Shown in pieces: positions 24,501-36,008 of a stretch of 64,000 nt of DNA; the first letter of the stretch is position 1; every line of letters begins with the position of its first letter. The position numbers were made by a program, and so were the translations under genes. The notes beneath the pieces are model-generated. The model did no database searches. It saw only the letters and a list, made by a program, of their open reading frames with translations, and was not told the origin of the DNA. The stretch covers positions 5,506,227 to 5,570,226 of the forward strand of contig NC_037595.1 in the NCBI RefSeq assembly GCF_003073045.1, read 5' to 3'. Source of the stretch: Pomacea canaliculata. Lineage: Eukaryota; Mollusca; Gastropoda; Architaenioglossa; Ampullariidae.

Positions 24501-25218
24501 CTATGTCTTTAAAGCTTGAATTGATAGACTGAAATACATGTAGGAAGTATTCAGCAAACAAAACATAAGACCTGATCATGAAAACATGTGGACTTAAACC
24601 CTCTTGTGTTTGGTAAAATTATTTTCTAATCTTGGGACGTTGCCTTTCCCCAGATTTCTAAGTTCTTATGCTGAATTATAGCTTAGCTACAAGATCACAA
24701 CACAAACAAGAAAACAGATGTCACATATTTAATAATGTCAGTCACTCAACCGTGTAGGGCAAAAAAAAATTTATTTCCTTTTTGCAAGTCTGCCCAAAAC
24801 TTCAGGTCTGACCAGAATGATTCTATTGTTGAAGGAAGTGGTTGATAGTATTACCCACATCAACACAAGAGGGTTAAATATGCTGCCATCTTAAAGAGGC
24901 CTCTTAACTGGACATATGTTGCCAAATATGTGAGTTGCAATTTTCTTTGTCATGTAAGATTTGCCACATGCAGTTACATATTCAAAAGCATGTGTCTGGT
25001 TAAGAAAACCCTGAGAGATCAGTGATTCGTACTCTTCTTGTGCAAAGCTATGAGCATCAGCCATGATATATGGTCAATGCTGACACTTTTGGATTCTTTC
25101 TGTGTGCAGAGAAACTCCAACAGCTGCAGGGCCCAACTCTTTTGGCAAAGGAAGATTGGGGTTTTGTGATCGACAGAAAATCATTGAAAGGGAGCTCGTT
25201 AAAAAAACAGATTCCTGA
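21513..25218 (+). CDS. PCNP: PCNP homologue (PEST proteolytic signal-containing nuclear protein), six exons
   Basis: Nuclear PEST-rich protein; in vertebrates it binds the ubiquitin ligase UHRF2, and its molecular role is not well settled. Exons: 21513-21525 (MADI), 22371-22616, 23209-23412, 23824-23901, 24392-24444, 25110-25218. All have good splice sites and matching phases. Conserved parts in order: ISMNLGSSKAKIVAPIKM, SAAVEQAFGEDSDD, SEEEMPAEARMRMRNIG, RETPTAAGPNSFGKGRLGF and a basic end finishing KKTDS-stop. These align closely with human PCNP ([41 protein letters not shown]). The protein is about 230 residues, longer than the human 178, because exon 2 encodes a long acidic run. The frame that opens exon 2 is not the one needed at its end (SSTSKNSSDK), so exon 2 contains frame faults in its GAA/GAT repeats. 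The gene is head-to-head with acetyl-CoA carboxylase. Confidence 0.93.
22371..22616 (+). CDS. PCNP: PCNP exon 2, acidic trinucleotide-repeat exon with frame faults
   Basis: The acceptor is TTTTTTTCTGCAG and the donor AAG|GTAAGC. The exon reads GHTEMADSQTKTSAKSL then a Glu run in one frame. The GAT repeats at about 22498-22560 read naturally as Asp/Glu in a second frame, and the end (SKPEEEKSSTSKNSSDK, in phase with exon 3) is in a third. Two small indels are therefore implied, both in or next to the GAA/GAG/GAT repeats where sequencing and assembly slip easily. Real length polymorphism, or a short unspotted intron, is less likely. Confidence 0.85.
22910..22979 (+). repeat. Duplicated copy of the PCNP intron 1 / exon 2 boundary inside intron 2
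   Basis: TTGTAAATTGGTTATTCATT through ACAGGATATACAGAAATG repeats, with a few changes, the sequence at 22317-22386 (branch region, acceptor and first bases of exon 2). The copy ends where MADSQTK would begin, so it is a relic of a partial exon duplication. Confidence 0.7.
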
Positions 25219-26590
25219 AGCACCTGACAGAAACAGAAGGATGGTTGATGACTGATGCATTGTTTACTGTGTTTGCTTGGGACTGCTGAACACACTTTAA
25301 AGACAAGGATGAAAAATGGCTCTGGTTTCTTCATACAGTTTTTGTGGCAGGTTGTTTTTAAAAGGAAAAAGGTTGAACACCTGGGTGTTGGTCACCTGCT
25401 GGAACTATTAAATCATTTGTCAGCATTCTTTCTTGCCAGCCCAAGTTGTCAGAGGCAGTAAGTAGCAAACAGCACTTCTGTGTGTAGCCCTGTTACTCTG
25501 GCTTTGCAGTCTTATTAGGGTATTGAAACGGCAATGGTTATTAAGTATCTTTTGCATTAATGACTGGTACATGTGGTAAAATCCATTTCACAGGTTTTAA
25601 TGTAAACAGATACATGGTTAAGAAGTCTTGTCGCAAAGTTCCTTAGGTAATTTTCCACAGCTTGCTTGAGCACTGAGAAGGATGCTGTTTGAGAGTTGCT
25701 TTGTTGCAGATGAATGAATTAAAGTTAGTGAATGGGCAATCGGTAGCTTCTAAACTAGCCTTTTTGGGGGAGATGGTCCTACACATGCTCCTAACGTGAG
25801 CTGTCATTGCCTTAACATTCAGTGCAAGCAGACATAGAATAAGTTATTAATCATGGGTTATGCTGTGACTTTGATCCGACTGATCGAGTATATTTTGAAA
25901 TGTGAAACACATTTAAGGTTAGTTTCCATTATTATTTGTATTTTATTAGCACCATTCTTGAATGCATATTTAAAGAATAATAGCTTCTGTCAGCTTTCTG
26001 TTAGAATTAAATTGCACGGTGCTCTTGGTGTTTCTTTTCTACAAGTCAACATTTTTGTCACAAATGCAACAGCACATTACAGTGAAAAAAATTATTTTCC
26101 ACCTCAAAACTGATATCTTTGTGAATAATTTATTTGGCACTTTCTGTATCTGCATTAATCGAATTGTTTATTAGTTCCAAGTGACTAGCAAGAAATATAT
26201 ATTTGTATTTAAAATGTTAATGTTGAAAATTAACTGGACAGATGTTCATACCTACAACTATTTAGCTGTTTGATAACAGAATGTATTATACTGCCTCTTT
26301 ATAGTGCTGCATGATGTTTTATTTCTGAATGTATTGAATGTTTTTGTACAGTTTATGCTGGTTTCTGGAAGAAATGCTTTCAGTGACAGTATCTTGAACA
26401 GCAGTTTGCATTATGCCAAACTGATGTGAATACAAAAATGGTTTCAGTCTTATACTTTACCTTTTTTTCATGTTTTATATTCTTGAAAGAGTGTTAGCTG
26501 CTGTGGTAAAAGGTTGAAAGGTAAAAGTGATTGAAATGACAGTACTTCACAGCATACTTCTAATAAAGAAGTAATTGCATGATTTATATG
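25219..26590 (+). other. PCNP: PCNP 3' untranslated region
   Basis: AT-rich non-coding sequence after the stop codon at 25216-25218. An AATAAA polyadenylation signal lies at 26562-26567. I see no intron or other gene here. The exact cleavage site is not known. Confidence 0.5.
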
Positions 26591-26934
26591 GTGCATGCTC
26601 ACGCTCACAAACAATGTATTGGCATCTGTGCAGGGACATTTTTTTCGTAAGGATGATAACCATCTCCTCTCACCATCTAACTGCCTCACTGCCTTTCCTT
26701 CCTCAACCCTCCAAGCTCAAAGGGTCAGGTACACATTCCAACAGCTGGGTCAACTGGATGAAGCACATTGTGCCACATGATTTTTATCTAACCATTTAGC
26801 TTTCTGCTTCCCTAAAAGAAAGACTGACTCATCCACAGTTTACTATGTACAGGACGGAGTCATTGATGCTTCAGCACATCTAATACGTGCAGAAGGGAGC
26901 AGTGAGGTAGAAGAGGAGGAGAAGAAGGAAAATT

Positions 26935-27095
26935 TACCAACTACAAGTCTCTTTTCACACGTTTAAACTCACCAACTACAAGTCTCTCTTTACATATTTA
27001 AACTTACCAGCTTCAAATCTCTTTTCACACATTTAAACTCATCAGCATCAAGTCTCTTCACACAAACTCATCAGTTACAAGTCTCTCTTCAGCTG
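26935..27095. repeat. Minisatellite between the convergent PCNP and glycosyltransferase genes
   Basis: About four to five imperfect copies of a roughly 35 bp unit: ACTCACCAACTACAAGTCTC followed by TTTTCACACATTTAA. The last copies are shortened. It lies between the PCNP polyadenylation signal and the stop codon of the minus-strand transferase, so it is either intergenic or in the transferase 3' untranslated region. Confidence 0.85.
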
Positions 27096-27310
27096 AGCCA
27101 AAGAGATAAAACGTTTGTACTCCGTGTAATCACCTCGCCTTCTGCAGAAATGACAGTAATATTCAGGTTTACATTTCAATGCAGAGAACTTCTCACATTA
27201 AGCCTTTTACATTTGACATTTTTTCCTCCATCCACCCGATTGATATGCTGTGATTTTTTTCCCACTATGTGTCCATGTGGAGCTGGAAAGAGTTAAAGAG
27301 ATCCTGTAAC

Positions 27311-30300
27311 TCAACTCACATTGGTACCTTGTTTTTTAGCGTCCTTTTTCCGACCTGGCATTACAGGCTTTGCTTTCTGGAAAAAAAAAATGGAAACAAT
27401 AGCGATTAAAAAGTTGACCATCAAAAGCTTTTAGTAAAACAGATGACACACTTTTCTGCTATTGCCATGAACACAAAAACAAGCAACGTGCATGTGAAAA
27501 GGATAGGATGGTGGTAATGATGACGATGCAAAAGACTCGGGTTCTTGTGTTGTTGTCAATGGCTCTTGCGTCCTTGAATCTATGATGCCAGTCTCTCAGT
27601 CAAGCTAAGTCCATACAACCTTTGTTGAACTCAGATAAAGTTACAGTTCATATTTGCGATGACCTCCAAGTGCCAAATCAGCAGACACATGCGCTGACTA
27701 AAGGTGAAATACCCCTAACAAATAATCCTTGCATGATCTCTATGCACTTTCTTGATACTTCTCTCACCCTCAGCACGTATTTACAGAAAACTCTAAATAA
27801 AATAACTACCTTTCACTCATGTGCTCTTTCACACCCAATGGTCATAATTATAAGTACTGGAAGGATCAAGAGCTCACTGGAGCTAGAGCTAGGGTTAGAC
27901 TTACTAATGAGTTATACCCACCTCTATGACAGCATCTTTGTCAACTTCAATCAAAATCCAGGTATACAGTCTCTTCAGCTCAAATGCCAGCTTTGTGTAT
28001 TCAAGGCTGCTTAGACCATCGGAGTCGAATCTTGTAGGGGCTTTGTGTAGTAGGTTCATTCTGAGGAGGGAAGAGAAAACATGATTCATCATTACTGAGG
28101 TGTTGAAGCTGCATTATAGGAAATCTAGAAATAGATCTGCTACTATTTTTTATGTTTCATTTTCCTGTTGTAGATCAGTCTTTGATGAGTTTAAGTTTTA
28201 TGCATTCTGTATAGTTCACTCAAAACAGATACAGTAGCTCATAATGAAATGCTAAGCAGAAAAAGAGTGAAAAGATGGGCAAGAGTTTGGTTAATTTTTT
28301 AACATTAGGAGAAAGTTTTAGCATTACTACAGCTGGATTGGGGAACCTAGTGTCTCAGAACCAAACTCTGCAACATATTTTTCATCACATGAACAGATAC
28401 TTACCGAGCTGGATTGGGCTGCTCTCGTGCATGTGACATGGACTTGTAGCGAGCGACATCTCTTTTATATCTTACTATGCGCATACCACGGCTTTTGACC
28501 CTAAAGAAACGTATGATTCACGTTTGTATATTAATCTTGCTTCTTTAAGTCTCAAATACATAGTGAACAATAGTAAAAGTGAATGCTAAGAAAAAATTTC
28601 CTTCGAATTATCTCTTTCTTTCTATCATGCATACTACAATATCAATCCATATGCCCACCTGCCAACCCCAACAACTTCTTTGCCAAATAAATTTTTTTAA
28701 AGATCTAGGTATATTTATTTATTTATATTTCTCTATCCTGCACACAAGAATTCTGAAACACACCTCCACCCACCAATCCCAACAACCGCCTTGCCAACTT
28801 CCCCCACAACCCCACCTCTGCACATACAGTAATGTTTCTTGTATAATGAACCCAGTACATTAGCGAGATAGCCAGCCCCTTAACCCCTAAACTTAAAATG
28901 ATATAATGTGATGTATTCTGCACTCTAAAATTTAATATGTTGGAAAAAATACAACCAGTATTGTGATGTTCTACACATAAACTAAATGGTTTGCAGATGA
29001 AAAACACAACCAATAAAAAAACCAGTTTTTTAAGTTTACATCAGACATTCACATAATAAAAGTAAAAAAAGGTTTCCTGTTGTAAGGTTATTGACTAAGC
29101 TATTCACTTCCAAAGCTCATTCATCCTCTAAAAGTCATTGGAGATATACAAAGGAACAATAGTTACCTCTGGGACATATCGTCATCCTCTCCACCCCAGC
29201 CAAAGTAGACATTTGAGAAGCCATTGACAAGCATAAACTGATTTTTTGTCAGGGCTGATGCACCGCCAAAGATAGAATAGTATGGCAACCTTGAAAACAT
29301 ACATCAATAATTCTTGCTGAAATGTTTACCAGAATGGAGTGGTTCAGTCATTTTTGTGATATTACCCTGTCCCCTACCCCTAAAAATATATATATAGAGA
29401 GAGAGGGCGCCCACCGTAACTATAAATTTTGAAAGATGTCATTCTGACTGCCCAGCTTTAAAAAAAAGCTGCTTGAGATTATTTTTCTATAAAATATACT
29501 ATTATCTCACTTCCGATTTTATCATTACAATTTTTTATGCTTATTTTTTAGTTTCATTTTTTTTAAATGTCAACCCCTCAACCTAAAAGTCCACTCCATC
29601 CTCTTGATCAGCTTCTCTCCTAAACAAAACATTTCAAACCCATATTTCATATGTATATATGGCACACTCATAATGTATAAGCAAGAATTTGCATAAAACA
29701 TCTTTATGCATAAGCAGGTAAACTAAGATTAATGAGAATAATATAATTCAAAATATTGAGGAAGGACAGCAAGCTGGAGCAAGTTTACTACAAAGCATAA
29801 TGCTTTTCTACCTGTAATTCATTCTGTCAATGGCCACTGACAAATGACGAGGCTCCCTTGTACACCTGTACAAGTTTCGATCATCCTCAGGTATAAGGTC
29901 CACATCATGGAAGATAAAACAGGTGTAGTTGTCCTGCTTTAATGCTTCAGTGAAGCCCACGTTAAACAGCAGAGCTCTGTTAAATTCAATACCTTCTTTC
30001 TGAAAAAAAAAAAAAAAAAAAAATTCGGAGTTTAGTTCATTATCGGGTTTTCTGGATGGATGCTAGTATGGGTACTAAACCAGTAATAGCTGAAAGAGTG
30101 GGGAGGTCGAAAAAATTCCAAATATTATAAACACTATTATTCACCATTTCAACCACATAGATGCCATAGTCCAACTGCTGGCGCTGAAGAAATGGGTGAA
30201 TGTTGTTCAAAAATATTTTCAGGTGAACCTGTCGATCCCTGTAGGGTATAATTAATGCAACCTTTTGATGAGCTAAACACTCTGGTGGCTGATGCTGTCC

Positions 30301-31139
30301 TCCTGGCTGTAACATGCTGAACTTTTCATTAAGTTCTTGGAAAGATGGCACCTGTTCGTCTACCTTGAGTAGACCCTCTATAAAAAAATACATAAAAATA
30401 AACACATGGTTTGGTCTTCTATGATGAAAAATTTCAGCTCTTACTAACAAAGAAAAATCTGATAAGTAATTAGATGTGTGCCATAGCTTTAATTTGATGA
30501 ACTTAGCTGATTTTGTGGACAGAAAATAATGACTAGGATCCAAGAAACACAAACAACCCTCACCTATAATCATTAATTCTGATTTGTTTTAACATGACCA
30601 AGCTTAAAGATTTGTTTGACTGGATTTTCCTTGTGATTCTTATTCTTCCTTTCTCTCAAGAAGTCAAAATTTTTTGTTACGAATCATCTATCATTTCTTT
30701 GTTGCCGCTGTCACCTCTCATTTATGTTGAATAGATGATGGTGAGATAATATGTTGGGAATACATTTTAAAACAAATCATACCAATAACTACAATAAAAG
30801 CTACTCACCTAGACCTGGAGGTATCAGCGGACAGGGAGGTAGATTTTTGTTTTCATCACTCTGTAAAAACCATGTTTGAAAGATGCTTTTTTGTGGTCTG
30901 ATGCCAGCTGCATTCTCAAAGTCAGAAAAACTTATTTTTCCATCTTTGTACCATTTGATATGCCTGAAATAGGTTCCACCATTATAGCCAAAGTATACAG
31001 CCAGTGAAAGTAGGGCCTCTGCCACACACAACAGCAGGAAAAAGACACACACATAACGTATACTTCTCTTCAGCAAAGGAAAGACAGCTGATAGAATATT
31101 CCAGCTTCCTACTGCTGAAGAACCTCCTTTTTTCCACAT
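27311..31139 (-). CDS. B4GALT: Beta-1,4-galactosyltransferase family enzyme, probably GalNAc-specific
   Basis: Golgi type II membrane enzyme (GT7 family) that transfers a sugar from a UDP donor to terminal GlcNAc on glycoproteins or glycolipids. Exons: 30809-31139, 30145-30377, 29812-29999, 29167-29289, 28405-28500, 27922-28060, 27311-27376. All phases match, giving 391 residues with a stop at 27311. Features in order: short basic cytosolic tail; signal anchor at about residues 28-52 (VCVFFLLLCVAEALLSLAV); stem; LIIPYRDR; FNRALLFNVGF; metal-binding DVD at about 220-222; IFGG; WGGEDDD at about 282-288; NPARMNLL; DGLSSLEY near the end. Length and motifs fit an intact enzyme. The residue before FGG is Ile (codon 29271-29273), where vertebrate B4GalT1 has Tyr289. 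In invertebrate homologues Ile there goes with UDP-GalNAc use. A basic 20-residue tail follows the catalytic domain. Confidence 0.95.
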
Positions 31140-32595
31140 TCTGTTCTTTACTCACACACAGCCCCAGACTAATTGCTAGTTCTCGGTGAGATAATTGGGA
31201 ATGTCTGGGCAGTACAACTGAAGACTGCTTTCACTATTCTCATTTTGCCATAATGATCTAATAATCTGGCAGTATTCTCAATCCTGTGTCAGCACCAAGG
31301 TTGTATCTAAAGTCAGACACGATGAATATGAAGTTCAAGCCATTGCAGAAAAATTATTGGAGCTCACTGCAACACAAAACATGTCTATAAGATGAGAGCA
31401 AAATCAGGCAGAACTGCATTGGGAAAAATAGTAACAATAATGACTTAACACTGATAAGAAGTACTCGAAGTATAAGAGAAAATCCTTAAACTAGGAAGAT
31501 AAGAAGATAAAAACAACACACTCCTTATCAATCAACACAGAGAGAGCCACCATTGTGTGTATAAGGGGGTGAAAAGTGAGAGAAAGAAAGCATTTGAGTG
31601 CGCATTACATCTCTAGCCATAATAAAAAATACAGATGCTTTCAAATAGAATGTCAATAAATGTCACCGTCAATGATTATTTTTCCAAGTTTAATGAACAC
31701 GATCTGCCAATCTTTTATTACTTTAATATCGCTAGGAAGCACAGACAGAAAGACATTGTGTGCCAGAGTGCTTATACCTGTTGAGGAAAAAAAATATCAT
31801 AGCTTGTCAAGCGGGTTCTTGCTCGTGCAGTGACATTTAATTAAACTATATCTTTTGAACAAAGAAAATGTGTTAAGAGGAATGCGACAATACCCTATCT
31901 TTTCTCCTCTCCACCCCCCACAAAAAAAAAAAAAGTCCGAACTCACAGTTGAACGCTGAGTTACCAAGTTATTATTTTTTGACTCATGAGTGTCTATACA
32001 CAATCTATGAAAGCATGCTCCATCCATGCAGTCGCAGAGTCAGCTGGTGGTCTAAATCCCTGTCAGGACACATTGGTGCAGCTGATGTTTACACCACAGA
32101 AAGTTCAGCAACTTGGCAGCGAGGAACCCCCCACCATCTTGGAGAGTTGTGCGCCAAGCGTGGTGCCGACCACAGATATCTCTCCGCCTGGCAGGCTGCA
32201 GGGCTGGCACTGCAACACGCTCCACTGAAAGCTGCTGTGTAGCTTCCTAGGCATGTGAAAACAAAATGGACTACTGTCGATGTAGGTAAAAGAATATCGG
32301 TGTCATTTCTCCATTGACTATGGGCACCCCGAAATTTGAAACGCGGAGGGAGGTGTACAAATGTATGCAAAAGACGCGAGATGTTTACGAAAACAAACAC
32401 ATAGCAAACACTCATGTTTCTGCGTCCATGGAACGTGGAACACGATCCTGATACTTATCAATGTACCCGTAAGGTCACGATCACGTGACGATCGACGTCT
32501 TATTACGTGCTTATTACGTTTCACTTCAAAATCTTATTACTTATGACTTCGAACCAAACATGCAGGGTCCTCTTTGGTCAACCTTCTTGGTTTCT
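31140..32595. other. Upstream region of the transferase gene, no recognised gene
   Basis: About 1.4 kb that should contain the transferase 5' untranslated region and promoter, read leftward. An A-run lies near 31921. Two overlapping open frames on the plus strand around 31949-32242 have no recognisable sequence or clear splice context. The stretch ends where the first 6.7 kb array unit begins. Confidence 0.5.
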
Positions 32596-32779
32596 GCATT
32601 GATGCTAAGGAACCTTGAGACGTCGGATGTGTGGAGCACATGATCAGAGATACTCATGCAGTGAGGTTGAATTCTATAGTTTATTTGGCAGAAAAGGGCC
32701 GGCGAGACGATTTTACAAAATGAAGGGATAGGGGAAAGTGGAGTACCCGAAAAACCTTCTCCGACAGCTAGACTGGCGA

Positions 32780-32960
32780 ACGAGTGCTATAAATAAGATA
32801 TTGTAGTGTTCTTATATGAGATTTGAACCCCTGACCATACGACGACATTTGTGACCTGCGTGTCGGACTGCAAGGCTGGCCTAGAGATTTTTTAATTTTG
32901 CAAGTCGTTTGCCCTTTCCATTCACAGATTTGCAAGACGGAGGGTTCTGTGTACCGCATT
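32780..32960 (-). repeat. tRNA-like SINE head in array units
   Basis: On the minus strand the segment CAGTCCGACACGCAGGTCAC is followed by GGTCAGGGGTTCAAATCTC, which resembles a pol III B box in a tRNA-derived SINE head. It recurs at about 39497-39680 and 47300-47480. The 63-residue open frame on this strand is probably chance. A complete tRNA fold is not evident. Confidence 0.4.
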
Positions 32961-33127
32961 GGAGAAAAGGGCGTTGACGACGGCATGAGCAAGATATTGG
33001 TTGGAGGGATTGTTGTATAATTTGTGGCATCATATTGTTCTGACATTTGCACCCAGTCCTGACGAGATAGAAAAGTCAGGCAGGGTTTTGAATCAAGTAC
33101 ATTTTTCGTATGGCTTTTCACTGTCAG

Positions 33128-33283
33128 TTGGTTGATTTAGTATTAAAGTGCTTCCACCTTGGGGTGCCTTTGCACTATGGGGGGAGAGATAGTGGAGAAG
33201 GGAACCAGAGTCCCCAGAGAAACCCGTAATTCCATCCCCGCGAACATGTATAGAGTGTCCTGAGACGAGGTCTTTGCATCAGA
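33128..33283 (-). repeat. SINE tail and body, reverse orientation (unit 1)
   Basis: The complement reads ACCTCGTCTCAGGACACTCT, then ends CACCCCAAGGTGGAAGCACT and TAATACTAAATCAACCAA. That is the same body and 3' tail as the SINE at 20822-21078. Units 2 and 3 carry shorter versions at about 39850-39963 and 47656-47770, cut off at the same point. Confidence 0.7.
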
Positions 33284-33839
33284 TTTCCATTTATTTTGTA
33301 GGTTTTTTTTTAATTCACTTACAGTTAAACAATACGCCAGGCGCTACAGAATGTCTGATAAGCAAGTGATGCGACTAATCATAATATACTATAAAACTGC
33401 ATGACTAGACACGTCTCCATTCCCAAGCTAAGCCACCTGTCAAACAAACTGTTGTTTACATTTAGTTATAAGTTACATACAAGTCTCGCCGCCATTTCGC
33501 CAGGCGGTTTGAAAACCAAGTCTGGAAGGTAGAACCAGAATGTTAATGCGTGTCTCTTTGAGTCATTTGCTTTTGTAAAATTCTTTGAGCTTGCCATCCT
33601 GTGAGAGAATACATTTGCTAGCTGCTACTTCTGAGACAGAACAAATATTATTGAGTGAACAAGTCTACGGTTCCTAATTTTCTCTTCTAGAAAAACTCCA
33701 CTCAGAGCAAAGGCAAGATTGAGGACAGTGACCTCAAGGCACAAACTAGAAAGGTCTAGAGTCATGCGCACTTTTGTCATGCATGGTAAGAAGAGGCACC
33801 ATTTCTCTTTCGGCATGCAGGTTTCCCCTAGTCTCATGT

Positions 33840-33922
33840 GTTCATCCACTTGTGACCGATTAAAAGATATCAAGTACGATCGTGCATGCTAATTAGCGAA
33901 CTCTCCTGTTCTACCCGGCCCA
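33840..33922 (+). repeat. Left arm of long inverted repeat (units 1-3)
   Basis: About 83 bp from GTTCATCCACTTGTGACCGA to CTCCTGTTCTACCCGGCCCA. Its reverse complement is at 36569-36651. Corresponding left arms are 40325-40408 and 47850-47922. The arm contains GATCGTGCATGC; in unit 3 and in the right arms this is the perfect palindrome GCACGATCGTGC. Confidence 0.85.
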
Positions 33923-34145
33923 TCCATCCTACCTCCATCTAACCGCCATTCCACCCACTCACCCCTAGGTCTCTTTGGTGTGTGCGGACACAGCTGTGAC
34001 GCGGTCGTTTTCGCGGACGAATCGACATGCATCAGCTTGGCAATGACGTAGCACGATCGTGAAGACTGACTTTAACGTCACAAATACTGGTAACTACTTA
34101 CTGGCAACTTGTAACTGTTCTCGCATGCATCAGCACTTTTCTAGC

Positions 34146-34228
34146 ATGCAGATCCCGCCAAACTATCAACCGCCGGCTCCGCCAAAACCAAACAACGCCG
34201 GACTACCGGCCCTCTACACACATATTGA
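34146..34228 (+). CDS. Proline-rich candidate exon, present in all three units
   Basis: An ATG opens MQIPPNYQPPAPPKPNNAG then LPALYTHI, ending at a strong donor (GA|GTAAGT). Copies are at 40638-40720 and 48163-48245, with the frame kept in all three and a single Pro-to-Leu change in unit 3. The obvious downstream acceptor (35470) leads quickly to a stop in this phase, so the rest of the product is unclear. I do not recognise the protein. It may be a gene fragment captured in the inverted-repeat module. Confidence 0.3.
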
Positions 34229-34729
34229 GTAAGTAGAAGCAAATTATTTTTCTTTCGTTTTCGATTTTTCGAAAATAAGTAGCCTGATGAAAAAGGCATC
34301 GCCAGGTTCAATGTCGTTTCATAAGTTACAACTCGTGTTGTTTGCCGTCTGCCTGGAAGACAAATCACGGGGAGAGTAGTCTTACTTTGAATAGGAAACA
34401 GTTTGTGCAGATGCGAAAATTTGAAAACAGTTTGCCTTTTGCATTTCTTTTCTACGGTAATACAAAAGAAACTGGTTGGTGGACAGGATTTGATTTCTGT
34501 CATGGATGCTTTTCAAATTTTGATTGATTAGTGACTCAAACTGCAAGAAAGTAAAAGCGTGTCCTTGTGAGTGTCACACCACAGTTGACTGCAAGAGTGG
34601 AAAACGACTTTTGCAACCTCCCCAGTGTAGGTAGTTGATCAAAAAGACGAGAAATGGCATTGTGATTGACAGCATAGGGTTCTTGTCGCAGTTTATTTGA
34701 AAAGAGACCAATAATTTCTTCGATGTGTG

Positions 34730-34990
34730 TCATCCTTATTCCTCCGGTCTGATGCTTTTGTAGAGGTAAATGGCTAAGCAAAGTGTTATGCCTAGATTTT
34801 TATCAGCCGTAAGTACAGAAAATCTAAAGTGAGATAAAAATTTACAGAACTTGGTTGGAATACACTCTTCTCTCAACTCGGTATATCTACGACAACCAAG
34901 TACAAAGTAAAGTTCGATCTCATCACAGTAATATAACAAATTGCATAGAGAACTGCTGTTTAAAGTACCTAAATTTAGGACACAAGATTC
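34730..34990 (-). pseudogene. LINE reverse-transcriptase C-terminal fragment (repeated in each unit)
   Basis: The minus-strand frame reads YYCDEIELYFVLGCRRYTEL then REECIP, ending LAIYLYKSIRPEE. This is the cysteine-containing C-terminal tail typical of mollusc non-LTR retrotransposons (CxxC...H/C...C...Y..LR...IP). It is a 5'-truncated remnant only. Copies are at about 41220-41480 and 48745-49000. Confidence 0.55.
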
Positions 34991-35471
34991 GTCTAAATCT
35001 GGCTAAGGTTTCTCTAAAACCTGTATGTCTGAGGTCAGAGAGATATGCACTAGTTGTATGGAAAAAATGTTCGAGAATATTGTCAAATACATCTGCCGCT
35101 TGATATGCAATCAAATTGCGAATAAAATGCCCTCTAACATTTTTATATCGTGGAAGGAATGAACGCACGTGCAAGGATGAGAGAGCGTGAATTAGGAAAG
35201 AGTAAGTGACGAAAGTTTTCAGAATGCGTGTATGAATGACTTAAAAATGAAGTATAACGAAGACAGTAAATGCATGAAGATAGGGGGCAGAGAGGAGCTA
35301 GAACCACGATGTCAAATAATATTTGGTGAGTAAAAGTACATTTCACTGAGGAGTAAGTCGAAAGTGAGAGCGAACTCCTACTACATTTTCATATGCTAAT
35401 ATCTCTTATGACGATATATTTAAAAAAAGCTCAGTCTTTAGATCTTGAATTAATAATATTCGTTTTTAGGG

Positions 35472-35654
35472 TCGTTTTTAACTAGAATTCAGAACATAGG
35501 TGGGAAGAGAAACCTGGATACAAAATATGTCACAGGTGCTACTCTTGTCGGAAACAAAGGGGCTTGTGGAGCGGACCGGAATGCTTCACTTCAGTGCGGA
35601 GATACGATTTATTCCGTTTCAAAAGGACTTGTCACAGAATTAGCATTAAAATGA
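35472..35654 (+). CDS. Unrecognised 60-residue open frame after a splice acceptor (units 1 and 2)
   Basis: Starts at the acceptor TCGTTTTTAG|G and reads SFLTRIQNIGGKRNLDTKYV, then GNKGACGADRNASLQCGDT and IYSVSKGLVTEL before a stop. It is kept open in unit 2 (41962-42144) and is absent from unit 3. It has two Cys and one N-glycosylation sequon (NAS). It could be a terminal exon or a captured fragment, and no family was recognised. Confidence 0.25.
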   Translation, partial: SFLTRIQNIGGKRNLDTKYVTGATLVGNKGACGADRNASLQCGDTIYSVSKGLVTELALK

Positions 35655-35784
35655 TCCCTAAAATGATATTCTAAGCATAAGTAATAATTTAGTTTGTTTG
35701 TGTTTTTATTTGTTTCAGCTAGAAAAGCTAAAGTAATATATATGAGGAGAACCGAAAAATGAAGTTACGGAGTTGGGCCAAGTG

Positions 35785-35916
35785 GCGGCGGAATGACCGT
35801 GGAGCTCGAGGACGGCTGGAACTTTGCCCCTGCTTTCCAAAAGTCCAACTACCCCGAGGCGCTGGCAAGAAAACCAGACTCTCAGCAACCACGGTCCGGG
35901 TGGGCACAGTAAACAG
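35785..35916 (+). pseudogene. Degenerate paired-class homeobox-like segment (units 1 and 2)
   Basis: Pieces of a homeodomain are visible in more than one frame: AFQKSNYPE then ALARK, and KKTRLSATTVRV before AAACAG|GTACAG. It aligns at base level with the better homeobox fragments at 49897-50023 and 50479-50580 (AFKKTRYPG...LARRTGLSATRVQ). The segment that would encode the loop after YP is missing. Unit 2 copy: about 42270-42402. Confidence 0.4.
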
Positions 35917-36008
35917 GTACAGTGCCTATTGAGTTTAGACAGTATATATAAACAACTCTTTACATAAGTGTTTCAACTATTCGTTTTCTACTCCTCGTAG
36001 TCTCTCTC

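Noticed and set aside
31949-32242. Two overlapping plus-strand open frames upstream of the array
   Set aside because: No start context, splice pattern or known motif; probably a GC-richer non-coding stretch.
34855-35103. Plus-strand open frame with several Cys (CIENCC, KPVCLRSERYA)
   Set aside because: It overlaps the minus-strand LINE tail and is best explained as its antisense reading.
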